From CAWBRT01 sp963832785 (GTDB lineage: Bacteria; Acidobacteriota; Terriglobia; Terriglobales; Acidobacteriaceae): a DNA stretch of 64,000 nt. Location of the stretch: assembly GCA_963832785.1 (NCBI GenBank), contig CAWHVF010000005.1, forward strand, positions 2,046,001 to 2,110,000, in the 5' to 3' direction. The notes under the pieces are model-generated. The model did no database searches. It saw nothing but the letters and a program-made list of their open reading frames with translations, and was not told where the DNA came from. The position numbers were made by a program, and so were the translations under genes. How positions within the stretch are numbered: the stretch's first letter is position 1; every line of letters starts with the position of its first letter. Positions 33,074 to 42,559 of the stretch are shown here, one piece after another.

Positions 33074-33844
33074 TTGAAGATCCTGGTTTGCATGAAGCAG
33101 GTTCCACAGAAGGACGTGCCGCTCAAGGTCAACGAGAGCGGCACCTGGATTCGCGAAGACCTCTCCTACGAAGTGAATGAGCCGGACGCCTACGCGCTGG
33201 AAGAGGCCCTGCGCCAGCGGGAGAAGCACGGCGGCGAGGTGGTGGTCATCACCGCCGGGCCGGCGCGGGCGCAGCAGGTGTTGCGCGAAGCCCTGGCCAA
33301 GGGCGCCAATCGCGCCATTCACCTGGAGGATGATCGCTTCGTCCGGCTGGACGCGCTCAATACCGCCAAGGCTCTGGCCGCCGCCATCAAGGACGAGCAG
33401 TTCGACCTGGTCTTCACCGGCCTGCAGTCGGACGACTACGGCTACGCCCAGACCGGGGTGGTGCTGGCCGAGCTGCTGGGCTGGCCGCACGCCACCATCA
33501 TCATGCAAATCGAGAAGACGGACGGCGGCGTCCGCCTCAAGCGCGAGCTGGAGGGCGGCTTCTTCCAGTTCATAGACATGCCGCTGCCCGCGGTGCTCAC
33601 CATTCAGTCCGGCATCAACAAGCTGCGCTACGCCACCCTGATCGGCATCAAGCAGGCCAAAACCAAACCCCTGCGCAAGGTTAGCTGGGACGAGATCAGC
33701 CCGGCGCTGGGTGAGAACATGCAAAAACTGGAGCGGCTCTATGTGCCGGCCAAAACCAAGAAGACGGAATTTCTCGATGGTGCTCCGGCCGAGGTCGCCA
33801 AGAAGCTGGTGAACAAACTGCGCGATGAGGCGCGGGTGCTGTGA
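33074..33844 (+). CDS. etfB: Electron transfer flavoprotein beta subunit
   Basis: 256 residues of the ETF beta family: MKILVCMKQVPQKDVPL at the start, NEPDAYALEEAL, VFTGLQSDDYGYAQTG and the AMP-contact segment IQSGINKLRYATL. With EtfA it forms the FAD/AMP heterodimer that collects electrons from acyl-CoA and other dehydrogenases and passes them to the ETF-quinone oxidoreductase encoded at 36.0-37.8 kb. The start is TTG 33074 with GAGG upstream. The operon is unusual in that two small membrane-protein genes and a phased-repeat block separate etfB from etfA. Confidence 0.95.
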   Translation: MKILVCMKQVPQKDVPLKVNESGTWIREDLSYEVNEPDAYALEEALRQREKHGGEVVVITAGPARAQQVLREALAKGANRAIHLEDDRFVRLDALNTAKALAAAIKDEQFDLVFTGLQSDDYGYAQTGVVLAELLGWPHATIIMQIEKTDGGVRLKRELEGGFFQFIDMPLPAVLTIQSGINKLRYATLIGIKQAKTKPLRKVSWDEISPALGENMQKLERLYVPAKTKKTEFLDGAPAEVAKKLVNKLRDEARVL

Positions 33845-33942
33845 TTGCAGATTGAAGATTTGAGAGACGGATTTAAGAGTTGCCAACGCCGTTTTTCGAT
33901 CTGCAATCTGAAATCTTCAATCTTAAATCTCCAATCTCCCCG
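33845..33942. repeat. Inverted phased-repeat block (GATTGAAG/CTTCAATC type)
   Basis: Directly after the etfB stop, units of the type GATTGCA, GATTGAA, GATTTGA and GATTTAA (33843-33880) face complementary units CAATCTG, AAATCTTC, AATCTTAA and AATCTCC (33900-33942). The arms would fold into a hairpin. The same motif class recurs at 37.8, 62.2 and 63.1 kb. Confidence 0.7.
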
Positions 33943-33979
33943 GTTTTGCCTCGGCATCCAAACCAGGGGAGAAGCAATT

Positions 33980-34207
33980 ATGGAGAATTCCAAGACTTAC
34001 GATGCCAAAACCAGGGGCCAGCGTCGCGGCTCGGTTGCCCTGGCCGCCGGCTGGACGCTGCTGGCCATGTCCATGGTAGTGGGAGTTTACGTCTTCCAGG
34101 ACATTCGGGAGGGGACGCACTTTTTTATTGCCTACGCCGGGGCCATGGGATTGATCGGGCTCATGTTGATCGGTTACGGCCAGCGCCTGCGGCGCAGCAA
34201 TGGCTGA
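33980..34207 (+). CDS. Small two-helix membrane protein in the etf operon
   Basis: 75 residues starting at ATG 33980, nine bases after GGGGAGAAG. The N-terminal 18 residues are polar and basic (MENSKTYDAKTRGQRRG). Two hydrophobic helices follow (VALAAGWTLLAMSMVVGVYV and AYAGAMGLIGLMLIGY) and a basic tail RLRRSNG. No family recognised. Its place between etfB and etfA and its likely membrane location suggest a link to the membrane side of ETF electron transfer, but this is inference. Confidence 0.7.
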   Translation: MENSKTYDAKTRGQRRGSVALAAGWTLLAMSMVVGVYVFQDIREGTHFFIAYAGAMGLIGLMLIGYGQRLRRSNG

Positions 34208-34278
34208 CGATCAGCGGTTAGGGATAGCTGGCGGTCTGCGGTGCCGCGAGCCGGCACGGGCTCGCGAGGGAGCCGACC

Positions 34279-34503
34279 ATGCCCATAGTCGAAAGTCCGG
34301 AGCAGAAGAAGGAAGCGGCAACCAGCCTCATCATCATCGGCTGGATCTGTTGGGGTTTTGCCCTCCTGATCATCTTCTTTCACCCGGCAGCCGCGCGGCT
34401 GGGGCGAAGGGGAATGCTCTACACAGCCATTATCCTGGTCCTGGCTGGCTTGGCGCTGAACATCATAGGGCGCCGCATGAACTCTCGCCTCCGCTCACCA
34501 TAA
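34279..34503 (+). CDS. Second small two-helix membrane protein in the etf operon
   Basis: 74 residues from ATG 34279 with GAGGGAG upstream. The layout is a charged N-terminus (MPIVESPEQKKEAATS), two hydrophobic helices (LIIIGWICWGFALLIIFF and LYTAIILVLAGLALNIIG), a basic loop between them (RLGRRG) and a basic tail. Size and topology resemble the preceding small gene although the sequences are not obviously alike. No family recognised. It is followed after 77 bases by etfA. Confidence 0.7.
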   Translation: MPIVESPEQKKEAATSLIIIGWICWGFALLIIFFHPAAARLGRRGMLYTAIILVLAGLALNIIGRRMNSRLRSP

Positions 34504-34580
34504 GCGCGCAAGAAGGTGAGTGAATTGGCCGGGCGCGCACGGTTTCTTGCTCTGGTTTTACGCTAAAGGAAAACAAGAGA

Positions 34581-35567
34581 ATGGATACGATTCTAGTAGT
34601 CGTCGAGCAGCGCGAAGGCAAACTGAACCGCGTCTCCTGGGAGACGATCGCCGCCGGGCAGGAAATGGCAGCGCAAACCGGCTGGACGGTGGAAGCCGCC
34701 GTGGTTGGCGACAAGGTGGGGGCAATCGCCAGCGAGTTGGCAGGCAAGAAGCTCGCCAAGGTCTACGCCCTGGAAAGCGGCAAGCTGGCCGAGTACACGC
34801 CGGACGGCTTCACCGCCGCGCTCAAGCAGTTCATCGAGCGGCAAAAGCCCCGGGCCGTGCTCATGCCGCACACTTATCAGGTGCGCGACTTCGCTCCCAA
34901 GCTGGCCACCACCCTGGGAGCAACGCTGGTTCCCGACTGCATCGGCTTCAAGTACGAAAACGGCCGGCTGCTGCTGACGCGGCCGATGTTTCAAGGCAAA
35001 TTCGCTGCCGATGTCTCCCTCAGCGGCCCCGGTCCGTGGCTGGCCAGCTTCCAGGCGGGCGCCTTCCGCGCCGAGCAGTCGCAGGACGGCCAGTCGCCGG
35101 CCCCGGTGGAAACTGTTGCCGCCGAGATCGCCGACGGCGTCATTCGCACCCGGCCGCAGGCCCCATTCAAGGAGGTCAAGCAGGCAGTCGATCTCTCGCA
35201 GGCGGAGATCATTGTTGCCGTGGGCCGCGGCATCAAGGAACAGAAGAACCTCGAACTGGCGCAGAAGCTGGCCGAAGCCCTGGGCGGCGAGATCGCCGCT
35301 TCGCGCCCCATCTGCGATTCTGGCTGGCTGCCCATGGACCGCCAGGTCGGCTCCTCCGGCCAGACCGTGGCCCCCAAACTCTACCTCGCCCTGGGCATTA
35401 GCGGCGCCATTCAGCACCTGGTGGGCATGAAGGGCGCGCGCAGCATCATCGCCATCAACAAGGACAGCGAAGCGCCTATCTTCGAGGTCAGCGATGTCGG
35501 CGTGGTAGGGAATCTGTTCGATATTGTGCCGCCGCTGATCGAGGAAGTGAAAAAGGCAAAGGGGTAA
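34581..35567 (+). CDS. etfA: Electron transfer flavoprotein alpha subunit
   Basis: 328 residues. The N-terminal domain opens MDTILVVVEQREGKLNR. The C-terminal FAD-binding domain has the diagnostic blocks VGRGIKEQKNLELAQKLAE, DSGWLPMDRQVGSSGQTV, LYLALGISGAIQHLVGM and NKDSEAPIFEVSDVGVVGNLFD. It pairs with EtfB. The arrangement etfB - small genes - etfA - ETF-QO points to the conventional (non-bifurcating) ETF route from dehydrogenases to quinone. AAAGGA lies upstream of the ATG. Confidence 0.95.
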   Translation: MDTILVVVEQREGKLNRVSWETIAAGQEMAAQTGWTVEAAVVGDKVGAIASELAGKKLAKVYALESGKLAEYTPDGFTAALKQFIERQKPRAVLMPHTYQVRDFAPKLATTLGATLVPDCIGFKYENGRLLLTRPMFQGKFAADVSLSGPGPWLASFQAGAFRAEQSQDGQSPAPVETVAAEIADGVIRTRPQAPFKEVKQAVDLSQAEIIVAVGRGIKEQKNLELAQKLAEALGGEIAASRPICDSGWLPMDRQVGSSGQTVAPKLYLALGISGAIQHLVGMKGARSIIAINKDSEAPIFEVSDVGVVGNLFDIVPPLIEEVKKAKG

Positions 35568-35572
35568 GCCGT

Positions 35573-35618
35573 TTCAAAGTTTCAAGGTTTCAGGGTTTCA
35601 AAGTCTCAGGTGCTTTCT
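35573..35618 (+). repeat. GTTTCAAAG phased repeat, left arm
   Basis: Immediately after etfA, units GTTTCAAAG, TTTCAAGG, TTTCAGGG and TTTCAAAG are strung together. Their inverse complement (CTTTGAAACTCTGAAACC and so on) occurs at 36008-36044, on the other side of the broken four-helix-bundle gene, so the two blocks frame that gene as inverted arms. Confidence 0.75.
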
Positions 35619-35648
35619 TGAAACTTTGCACGAGGTAACACCAAGACT

Positions 35649-36023
35649 GTGGCCCGTTCTTATAGAGACCTTTTGGTGTGGCATAAGGCGAAGCAGCTCG
35701 CGATTGAGACTTATCGCGCAACGGACTCGTTTCCGAAATCGGAGACTCTATGGCATCACGGCTCAAATCAGACGGGCGGCTGTTTCCATTGTGTCTAACA
35801 TTGCGGAAGGGCAAGGCAGGCTAACCAGAGGAGACTTTGCACAGTTTCTGGGGTACGCACGTGGGTCGCTGCTGGAATTGGAAACTCAGTTGGAAATCGC
35901 GCGTGATCTTTCCTATTTGTCGCAGAAAAGTTGCTCACAGCTTCAGGAGCACGCCTATGAAGTACTGGGGTCCTGAATCGCCTGCTTGCTTCGTTGCGCT
36001 CCGGGCCAACTTTGAAACTCTGA
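35649..36023 (+). pseudogene. Four-helix-bundle (23S rRNA intervening-sequence) protein, frameshifted
   Basis: The DNA encodes a typical four-helix-bundle protein, but in three frames. From GTG 35649 it reads VARSYRDLLVWHKAKQLAIE ... FPKSET. After about 35746 the next frame gives YGITAQIRRAAVSIVSNIAE, then RLTRGDFAQFLGYARGSLLE and on to AYEV. Near 35960 a third frame gives LNRLLASLRSG and stops at 36023. Removing single bases restores a continuous family member of about 120 residues. Members are found within 23S rRNA intervening sequences and as stand-alone genes; function is unclear. It sits between etfA and the ETF-QO gene, framed by inverted GTTTCAAAG blocks. It may be decayed or contain sequence errors. 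Confidence 0.8.
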
Positions 36024-36044
36024 AACCTTGAAACTTTGAAACCT
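36008..36044 (-). repeat. GTTTCAAAG phased repeat, right arm (inverted)
   Basis: ACTTTGAAACTCTGAAACC followed by TTGAAACTTTGAAACC, the inverse of the block at 35573-35618. It runs up to the start codon of the ETF-quinone oxidoreductase gene, leaving no normal ribosome-binding site there. Confidence 0.75.
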
Positions 36045-37754
<1,710 letters not shown>

Positions 37755-37889
37755 GAGAGATATTTTAAGATTTCAGATTGGTTGATTTCAGATTAACAGG
37801 CGCCTGCACCTCTGCGTTTCTCTGTGTCCTCTATGGTTTTCCTTTCGGGCGCAGTGGAACCGCCGCCGTTGACCCCGTACAATCGCTAC

Positions 37890-38525
37890 ATGCCGCGACT
37901 GACATACAGAATTTTTGGCGGAATGCAGCTTTATCCCGTCATCAAGGCGCTCGGACATTATCCCGACTATTTTTGGTGGGTGTTGCGCGGCAGACCGGTG
38001 CGCTCACCTCATCTGCTGAAGCAGCGGACCGTGCTTGAGTACGGCCGGCGCTACCGGCTGCGCACCTTCGTCGAGACCGGAACCTACCACGGAGAAATGG
38101 TCCGCGCCGTGCTCGGCCATTTCGACCATATCTATTCGATCGAGCTGAACCCGGAATGGGCGGCTTTTGCCAGCAGGCGTTTTGCCCGCCATCCCGAGGT
38201 GCGCATCGTAGTGGGCGACAGCCGGCGTAAGGTCGCCGAGCTGCTCGCCGAGATCACCGAGCCGGCGCTCTTCTGGCTGGATGCGGCATACTACGGCACA
38301 GGAGCCCAGCGCGGCAATCTCGAGCGGCTGCTGGCCGAACTGCAAGCTATTCTGTCGCACCGTCAGCCGGACCACGTGGTGCTTATGGACGACGCCCGCA
38401 CATTTACCGGCACAGGCGTTAAAGAAGCGCTGACCGCGGCACAATTGGCTGCCAAAATCGAGCACGACTTTCCTGCCCGCACGGTGGCCATCGAGCGCGA
38501 CATCTTCCGCATCACCCGGCGGTGA
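37890..38525 (+). CDS. Class I SAM-dependent methyltransferase-like protein
   Basis: 211 residues from ATG 37890 (MPRLTYRIFGGM). The central Rossmann-like part has FVETGTYHGEMVRAVL (E/DxGxxxG motif I), the acidic end of strand 2 in IYSIELNPEWAAFASRRF, and HPEVRIVVGDS before the strand 4 equivalent PALFWLDAAYYG. These are marks of the class I methyltransferase fold. The aspartate in LMDDARTF could belong to the active site. The substrate is unknown. No ribosome site is obvious; an in-frame GTG at 37824 lies within repeat-like sequence and is not favoured. Confidence 0.72.
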   Translation: MPRLTYRIFGGMQLYPVIKALGHYPDYFWWVLRGRPVRSPHLLKQRTVLEYGRRYRLRTFVETGTYHGEMVRAVLGHFDHIYSIELNPEWAAFASRRFARHPEVRIVVGDSRRKVAELLAEITEPALFWLDAAYYGTGAQRGNLERLLAELQAILSHRQPDHVVLMDDARTFTGTGVKEALTAAQLAAKIEHDFPARTVAIERDIFRITRR

Positions 38526-38614
38526 CGGCCCGGCCCTCCAGGCTGGCAGGAGTGAATGCCTGCGCTGTAAGCTATGGCGGTTTCAGAGTTGATGTACCCG
38601 CGCCAAGCTTTATT

Positions 38615-38751
38615 GTGGAAGCGCTGGGCTTTAGCCCAGCGAATTGCAGACGGAAAACGAGAGGGCTTTAGCCCCTGCGTTTGAGCACAGGGGCTGAAGC
38701 CCCTTATCCTCGGATGGGTTCATTCAGCGGGCTAAAGCCCGCTGCTTCCAC
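38615..38751. repeat. REPIN-like element (paired inverted REPs)
   Basis: GTGGAAGC followed by the hairpin GCTGGGCTTTAGCCCAGC (38615-38640) faces AGCGGGCTAAAGCCCGCT followed by GCTTCCAC (38726-38751). Between them AGGGCTTTAGCCCCTG pairs with CAGGGGCTGAAGCCCC. The whole is a 137-bp palindrome of three hairpins. The head GTGGAAGC is the same as in the REPs flanking the RAYT gene at 42.6-43.0 kb. Confidence 0.82.
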
Positions 38752-38777
38752 CCGGATACAGCAACTGTAAAATTGCT

Positions 38778-38871
38778 CTAACCACGGAGTTCACAGAGTT
38801 ACACAGAGCAGATAAGACTCGCCGGAGGATCTGATTTTCTCTGTGTTCCTCTGTGTCCTCTGCGGTTAATT
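38778..38871. repeat. Inverted CACAGAG/CTCTGTG repeat pair
   Basis: TAACCACGGAGTTCACAGAG and TTACACAGAG (38778-38808) face CTCTGTGTTCCTCTGTG and TCCTCTGCGGTTAA (38839-38870). Related fragments occur at 37811-37840 and 63182-63205. The units have an eight-base rhythm and could form a hairpin about 90 bases long. Nothing codes here. Confidence 0.75.
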
Positions 38872-38894
38872 CTTCTCGCCGAGGCTGGGCTCTG

Positions 38895-39422
38895 TTACCG
38901 CGCCAGCACCCGCTCATTCAGATAGACGGTCTGCACGAAGCCGACGATGAGGGCGTTGGTCTCACCCTCCTCGCCCACGATGGAGGGCTGATCGAGCGGC
39001 ACCACCACCGGGAACCAGCCAGCGCTGGCCAAGTGCGGGTCGATCTGCCAGCTCTTGAACGACAGCAGCCGCGAGCGCGCCACCCGTATCTGCCCGCCGA
39101 CGGCGAGATTGCCCGGGCTGCGGTATACGGCGTCCGCGGTGAACAGGTAGACAAGCTGGAAGGTGGACTCGTCCCAAGCCAGCACGTAGCGAACCCCGCC
39201 CACGGTTTGCCAGGCGCAAGGATCGAAATGCGCCTCCGCCGTCAGGCAGCGCAACGGTTCGCTGGTGGAATGCGTGATCGCATCCGGCAGGTGCGCGCCC
39301 AGGAGCGGCGGCGCCTGCGCGGCCGTATTTGCCGAAGACGCCGGCGGCGCGGCAGCGGCCGGTAATACCTGGGCTGGCGTGAGGAACAAAAGTAGGACGA
39401 GAGCGAAGCAGGCTTTCTTCAT
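38895..39422 (-). CDS. Hypothetical secreted protein
   Basis: 175 residues with a strong signal peptide (MKKACFALVLLLFLTPAQ, cleaved after PAAAA). The mature part contains two cysteines (RCLTAEAHFDPCAW), a strand-rich stretch VRYVLAWDESTFQLVYLF and the end VQTVYLNERVLAR. The ATG at 39422 has GGAACG upstream. No family recognised. Repeats lie downstream and no gene is adjacent in the same direction. Confidence 0.65.
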   Translation of the reverse strand: MKKACFALVLLLFLTPAQVLPAAAAPPASSANTAAQAPPLLGAHLPDAITHSTSEPLRCLTAEAHFDPCAWQTVGGVRYVLAWDESTFQLVYLFTADAVYRSPGNLAVGGQIRVARSRLLSFKSWQIDPHLASAGWFPVVVPLDQPSIVGEEGETNALIVGFVQTVYLNERVLAR

Positions 39423-40223
39423 GGTCGTTCCCAGGGTACGGTTTTGCGCGGCTAAACCGGCCGCGGAAAAACAGGTTCGGAGTCGAGTAGGACTGCAAGA
39501 TTATTGTTAGTTGCTCTTGTAGTGCCTACATTCCCTGGCGCCTCGCTTGTGGCTCGGCGCGTTTTTCCGCCACCTGTAAGGCAAGCTGGATCAATTACAC
39601 CCGCTTTTCCCGAATCCTTCCACAGGAATCAGCAGCTATTCACAAGAAAACCGAAAGGGGCAGTCGGTTCACGCTTGTGGCGGCGACTTGGTTCAGGCAC
39701 TCTGGCCGTCAACGCCACGGTGGAAGATCGAGCGTGACGCTTCCCAGGGGCGGAAAGGCGAAGGCGATGCAGGCCGGAGCTGTACCGGCACTTTCAGGGT
39801 TGCACTGACCTGCCAGCCGCTGGCCGCCAGGGATGGCGGCTGGCGGAAATCTCGCGCATGACGCCAAGCGTACATGCCGGCCCCGGAAACGCCGGTGTTG
39901 CGTCTCTGGGGTGGAAAGCGCAGGGCAGCGGCAGCTCTTTTAGTGCACAACAGTCTGCCCGCATTGCCGCTCTGGCAACGAATGGTCCTTCGCGTGATGC
40001 GCCTCCGCGGAGACTACGGGCAGCCGATCCGCTTCCTGGAAGGAGAGCCCGGCCACCTGCGCCCCGGCGCGTGCGTGCTCCGCATCGCCCGGGCACCCCG
40101 GGGACATCACCTCCCCGGCAGCGCACGCCAGGCTCTCAAGTTCCGCGTCGTTGAGCTTGGTTTTCCACCCTGCAGAGCCCGGGTGGTGCGGCTGGCGCCC
40201 CCGGGCTCATCTGCGTCCAAAGT
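39423..40223. other. Intergenic stretch without recognisable genes
   Basis: About 800 bases. ORFs exist on both strands but none has a recognisable product or ribosome site. At 39537-39570 there is a copy of the GCGCCTCGCTTG...GCGCGTTTTTCCGC sequence also found at 26826-26861. The rest shows no convincing structure. Confidence 0.4.
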
Positions 40224-40252
40224 TTGACAAAGCAGGAATTTAGTTTTTAAAT
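40224..40252 (+). promoter_or_regulatory. Sigma-70-type promoter candidate
   Basis: TTGACA (40224-40229) and TTAAAT (40247-40252) separated by 17 bases. It points towards a short transcript ending in a hairpin with six T at 40301-40337, rather than directly to a coding gene. Confidence 0.55.
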
Positions 40253-40258
40253 TCGACA

Positions 40259-40337
40259 TAGAGATTTATTTGCGCCTCCTTTGGAGATTCCGCAGCGCCT
40301 CGAACGAGTAGCCCCGTTCGGGGCGTTCGCATTTTTT
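40259..40337 (+). ncRNA. Candidate small RNA upstream of dnaB
   Basis: Between the promoter candidate and dnaB lies a self-contained unit of about 80 bases. CTCCTTTGGAG forms a small internal hairpin. The end is a strong hairpin (GCCCCG/CGGGGC inside CGAAC/GTTCG, 40301-40329), followed by TTTTTT (40332-40337). There is no ORF or ribosome site within it. I do not recognise it as a known RNA family; it could also be a leader transcript. Confidence 0.4.
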
Positions 40338-40355
40338 CAATGTCGAGGCGGAAAG

Positions 40356-40508
40356 ATGGCAGACTTAGGCAAGGCGCAGGGAACAAAAGTGATGCAAAGG
40401 CGGCAAACCCAAACCCCGATGCCGCAATTCACTGTCAATCTTGAAATCGAATGGAAATTTGCCCTCGTGCTAGTTCTTGGGCATCTTGCCCATCGGCTTC
40501 TCTCTTGA
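40356..40508 (+). CDS. Possible 50-residue protein
   Basis: A short ORF opening MADLGKAQGTKVMQRRQTQT, with GGCGGAAAG just before its ATG and a hydrophobic end (WKFALVLVLGHLAHRLLS). No family is recognised. The preceding terminator-like hairpin argues that it would need its own promoter. Weak. Confidence 0.25.
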   Translation: MADLGKAQGTKVMQRRQTQTPMPQFTVNLEIEWKFALVLVLGHLAHRLLS

Positions 40509-40646
40509 TGAAAAGCCCCAGCTTTAAGCAATGGGCGGGGGTGGTCACGATTTCCACTGTCTCTCACAACTATTTCGCCTTTTCCACCGCACCACAGCGG
40601 TTAACCGGATGCAAATCAGCTCACCTCGCGTAGCATCTCTCTATTC

Positions 40647-42026
40647 ATGGCAGCCACTGACTACAACCTGGAGCAGCGCGGACTCCCTGCCAACGTCGAG
40701 GCGGAGCGCTCTCTGCTGGGGGCGATCCTGCTGGACAACACCCTCTACAGCGAGGCCGGGGCGGCGCTCAAGCCCGACGACTTCTTTCTCGACGCCCATC
40801 GCCGCATCTACTCGCGCATTCTGGATCTGAGCGACACCAGCCGCCCCATCGACCTGGTTACGCTCAGCGAGGAGTTGAGCCGCCACAAGGAGCTGGAGGC
40901 GGTGGGCGGCGTGGCCTACCTCTCCTCGCTGACCGACGGCACTCCGCGGCGCAGCAGCATCGAGCACTACATCCGCATCGTGCGCGACAAATCGCTGATG
41001 CGCGGCGTCATCCGCGCCGCCAACACCATCATGCAGACCGCCCTCGACCAGGCGGATTCGGCCGCCGAGGTGCTCGACCGGGCGGAAGCGGAAATCTTCG
41101 GCCTCTCGGAGAATCGCAGCCAGCAGGACCTGGTGCCGGTCAAGCAGGTGGCGATGGAATCCTTCGAGGGCAACCTCGACAAGCTCTATGAGCGCGGCCG
41201 GCGCATCACCGGCCTGGAAACCCATTACAGCGACCTGGATGAGCTGACCAGCGGCCTGCAGCGCAAAGAGCTGATCATAATCGCCGCGCGTCCCTCGATG
41301 GGCAAGACCGCCTTTGCCCTGAACATCGCCGAGAATTGCGCCGTGCGCGACAACAAGACCGTCGCCATCTTCTCCCTGGAGATGGGCCGGGAGGCGCTGC
41401 TCTACCGCATGCTGTGCTCGCAGTCGCGCGTCGACTCGCAGAACCTGCGCAAGGGCTTCCTGGGCAAGGAGGACATGCGCAAACTGCACGACGGCCTGGA
41501 TGAGCTCCTGGCGGCCCCGATCTTCATCGACGACAGCCCCGGCGTCTCGGTCACCGAGGTGCGCGCCAAGTCGCGCCGCCTGAAGCAGCGCGAAGGCCGG
41601 CTCGACCTGGTCGTGGTCGACTACCTGCAGTTGATGTCGGCCTCGGCGCCCGGCGGACGGCGCTACGAGAACCGCACCCAGGAGGTTTCCGCCATCTCGC
41701 GCGGGCTGAAGGCCATCGCCAAGGAACTGGACGTGCCGCTGGTGGCGCTCTCGCAGTTGAGCCGCGCCCCGGAAACCCGCGGCGCCAAGGACAACGAGCC
41801 CAAGCTGAGCGACCTGCGCGAGTCGGGTGCCATCGAGCAGGATGCCGACGTCGTCATGTTCCTCTACCGTCCCGAGTACTACAACCCCCGCGACCCCGAC
41901 GTGGAGAACAAGGCCAAGCTTATCATCGCCAAGCAGCGCAACGGCCCCACCGACACGGTGCAGTTGGCCTGGCTGCGGGCCTTCACCCGCTTCGAAACCC
42001 TGGAGCGCACCGAGTGGATGCAGTAA
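40647..42026 (+). CDS. dnaB: Replicative DNA helicase DnaB
   Basis: A 459-residue hexameric 5'-3' helicase of the replisome. The N-terminal helical domain opens NLEQRGLPANVEAERSLLGA. The RecA-like domain has Walker A ARPSMGKTAFALN (about residue 215), Walker B LDLVVVDYLQLM and the QLSR-containing stretch VALSQLSRAPETR. The DnaB end RESGAIEQDADVVMFLYRPE is intact. Length is normal and no intein is present. It stands after an 300-base non-coding stretch; ribosomal protein and other usual dnaB neighbours are absent. Confidence 0.97.
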   Translation: MAATDYNLEQRGLPANVEAERSLLGAILLDNTLYSEAGAALKPDDFFLDAHRRIYSRILDLSDTSRPIDLVTLSEELSRHKELEAVGGVAYLSSLTDGTPRRSSIEHYIRIVRDKSLMRGVIRAANTIMQTALDQADSAAEVLDRAEAEIFGLSENRSQQDLVPVKQVAMESFEGNLDKLYERGRRITGLETHYSDLDELTSGLQRKELIIIAARPSMGKTAFALNIAENCAVRDNKTVAIFSLEMGREALLYRMLCSQSRVDSQNLRKGFLGKEDMRKLHDGLDELLAAPIFIDDSPGVSVTEVRAKSRRLKQREGRLDLVVVDYLQLMSASAPGGRRYENRTQEVSAISRGLKAIAKELDVPLVALSQLSRAPETRGAKDNEPKLSDLRESGAIEQDADVVMFLYRPEYYNPRDPDVENKAKLIIAKQRNGPTDTVQLAWLRAFTRFETLERTEWMQ

Positions 42027-42035
42027 AGAGGAAAG

Positions 42036-42464
42036 GTGATCGTGAATACAGCCGTTTTTGTCGCCGTCATATCAGCAACCGCAAGCATATTTGTGGCGGC
42101 CATGAGCTTCTTGTTTACTAAACATCGTGAACGAGAAGCAGACTGGCGGCGAGACAAACTGCAGCACTATCGTGAATTAATGATTGCTGTTTCGGGGATT
42201 GTAAAAGAGCACTCCAGCCCCGCGAATCAGCGTCGTTTCGCTGATGCCTGTAACGTTGTTGGGTTAGTGGCCTCCCAGGAAGTTGTGAAGAGTCTCCAGG
42301 ATTTCCAGGAAATTATCAAAGCCTCTCGTCCGTGTCCCACAGTTGAGGAACATGACAAGGCATTGACCTCGTTAGTTTTGTCTCTGCGGCGTGATCTCCG
42401 CCTCTCGCCAAAGGACGATATCAGGACTTTTCGATACCGCTTGTGGGCGGGCGGCCCCTCCTAA
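42036..42464 (+). CDS. Hypothetical membrane-anchored protein, low GC
   Basis: 142 residues, starting GTG 42036 (or GTG 42042, better spaced from AAAGG). One N-terminal helix (TAVFVAVISATASIFVAAMS) is followed by a cytoplasmic, largely helical domain (HREREADWRRDKLQHYREL). The codon use is visibly more A/T-rich than that of dnaB and alaS, which suggests transfer. It lies ten bases after dnaB and just before the RAYT/REP cluster, in a stretch that looks like an insertion hotspot. No family recognised. Confidence 0.65.
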   Translation: MIVNTAVFVAVISATASIFVAAMSFLFTKHREREADWRRDKLQHYRELMIAVSGIVKEHSSPANQRRFADACNVVGLVASQEVVKSLQDFQEIIKASRPCPTVEEHDKALTSLVLSLRRDLRLSPKDDIRTFRYRLWAGGPS

Positions 42465-42530
42465 ATATCGCAAGGACGCATGGCCTACGCTTAGTACCGA
42501 ACACTGCACCAACTGAGCTGTTCACTTGCC

Positions 42531-42558
42531 GTGGAAGCCCACGCCTTCAGGCGTGGGG
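42531..42558 (+). repeat. REP sequence, downstream flank of the RAYT gene
   Basis: GTGGAAGC head followed by the hairpin CCCACGCC/GGCGTGGG with a TTCA loop. It is the exact reverse complement of the REP at 43098-43124 on the other side of the transposase gene. Confidence 0.88.
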
Positions 42559-42559
42559 A

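Noticed and set aside
39874..40227. 117-codon ORF in the gap before dnaB
   Set aside because: Composition is Arg/Pro-rich, the start lacks a ribosome site, and ORFs of similar length exist on the opposite strand; no family recognised.
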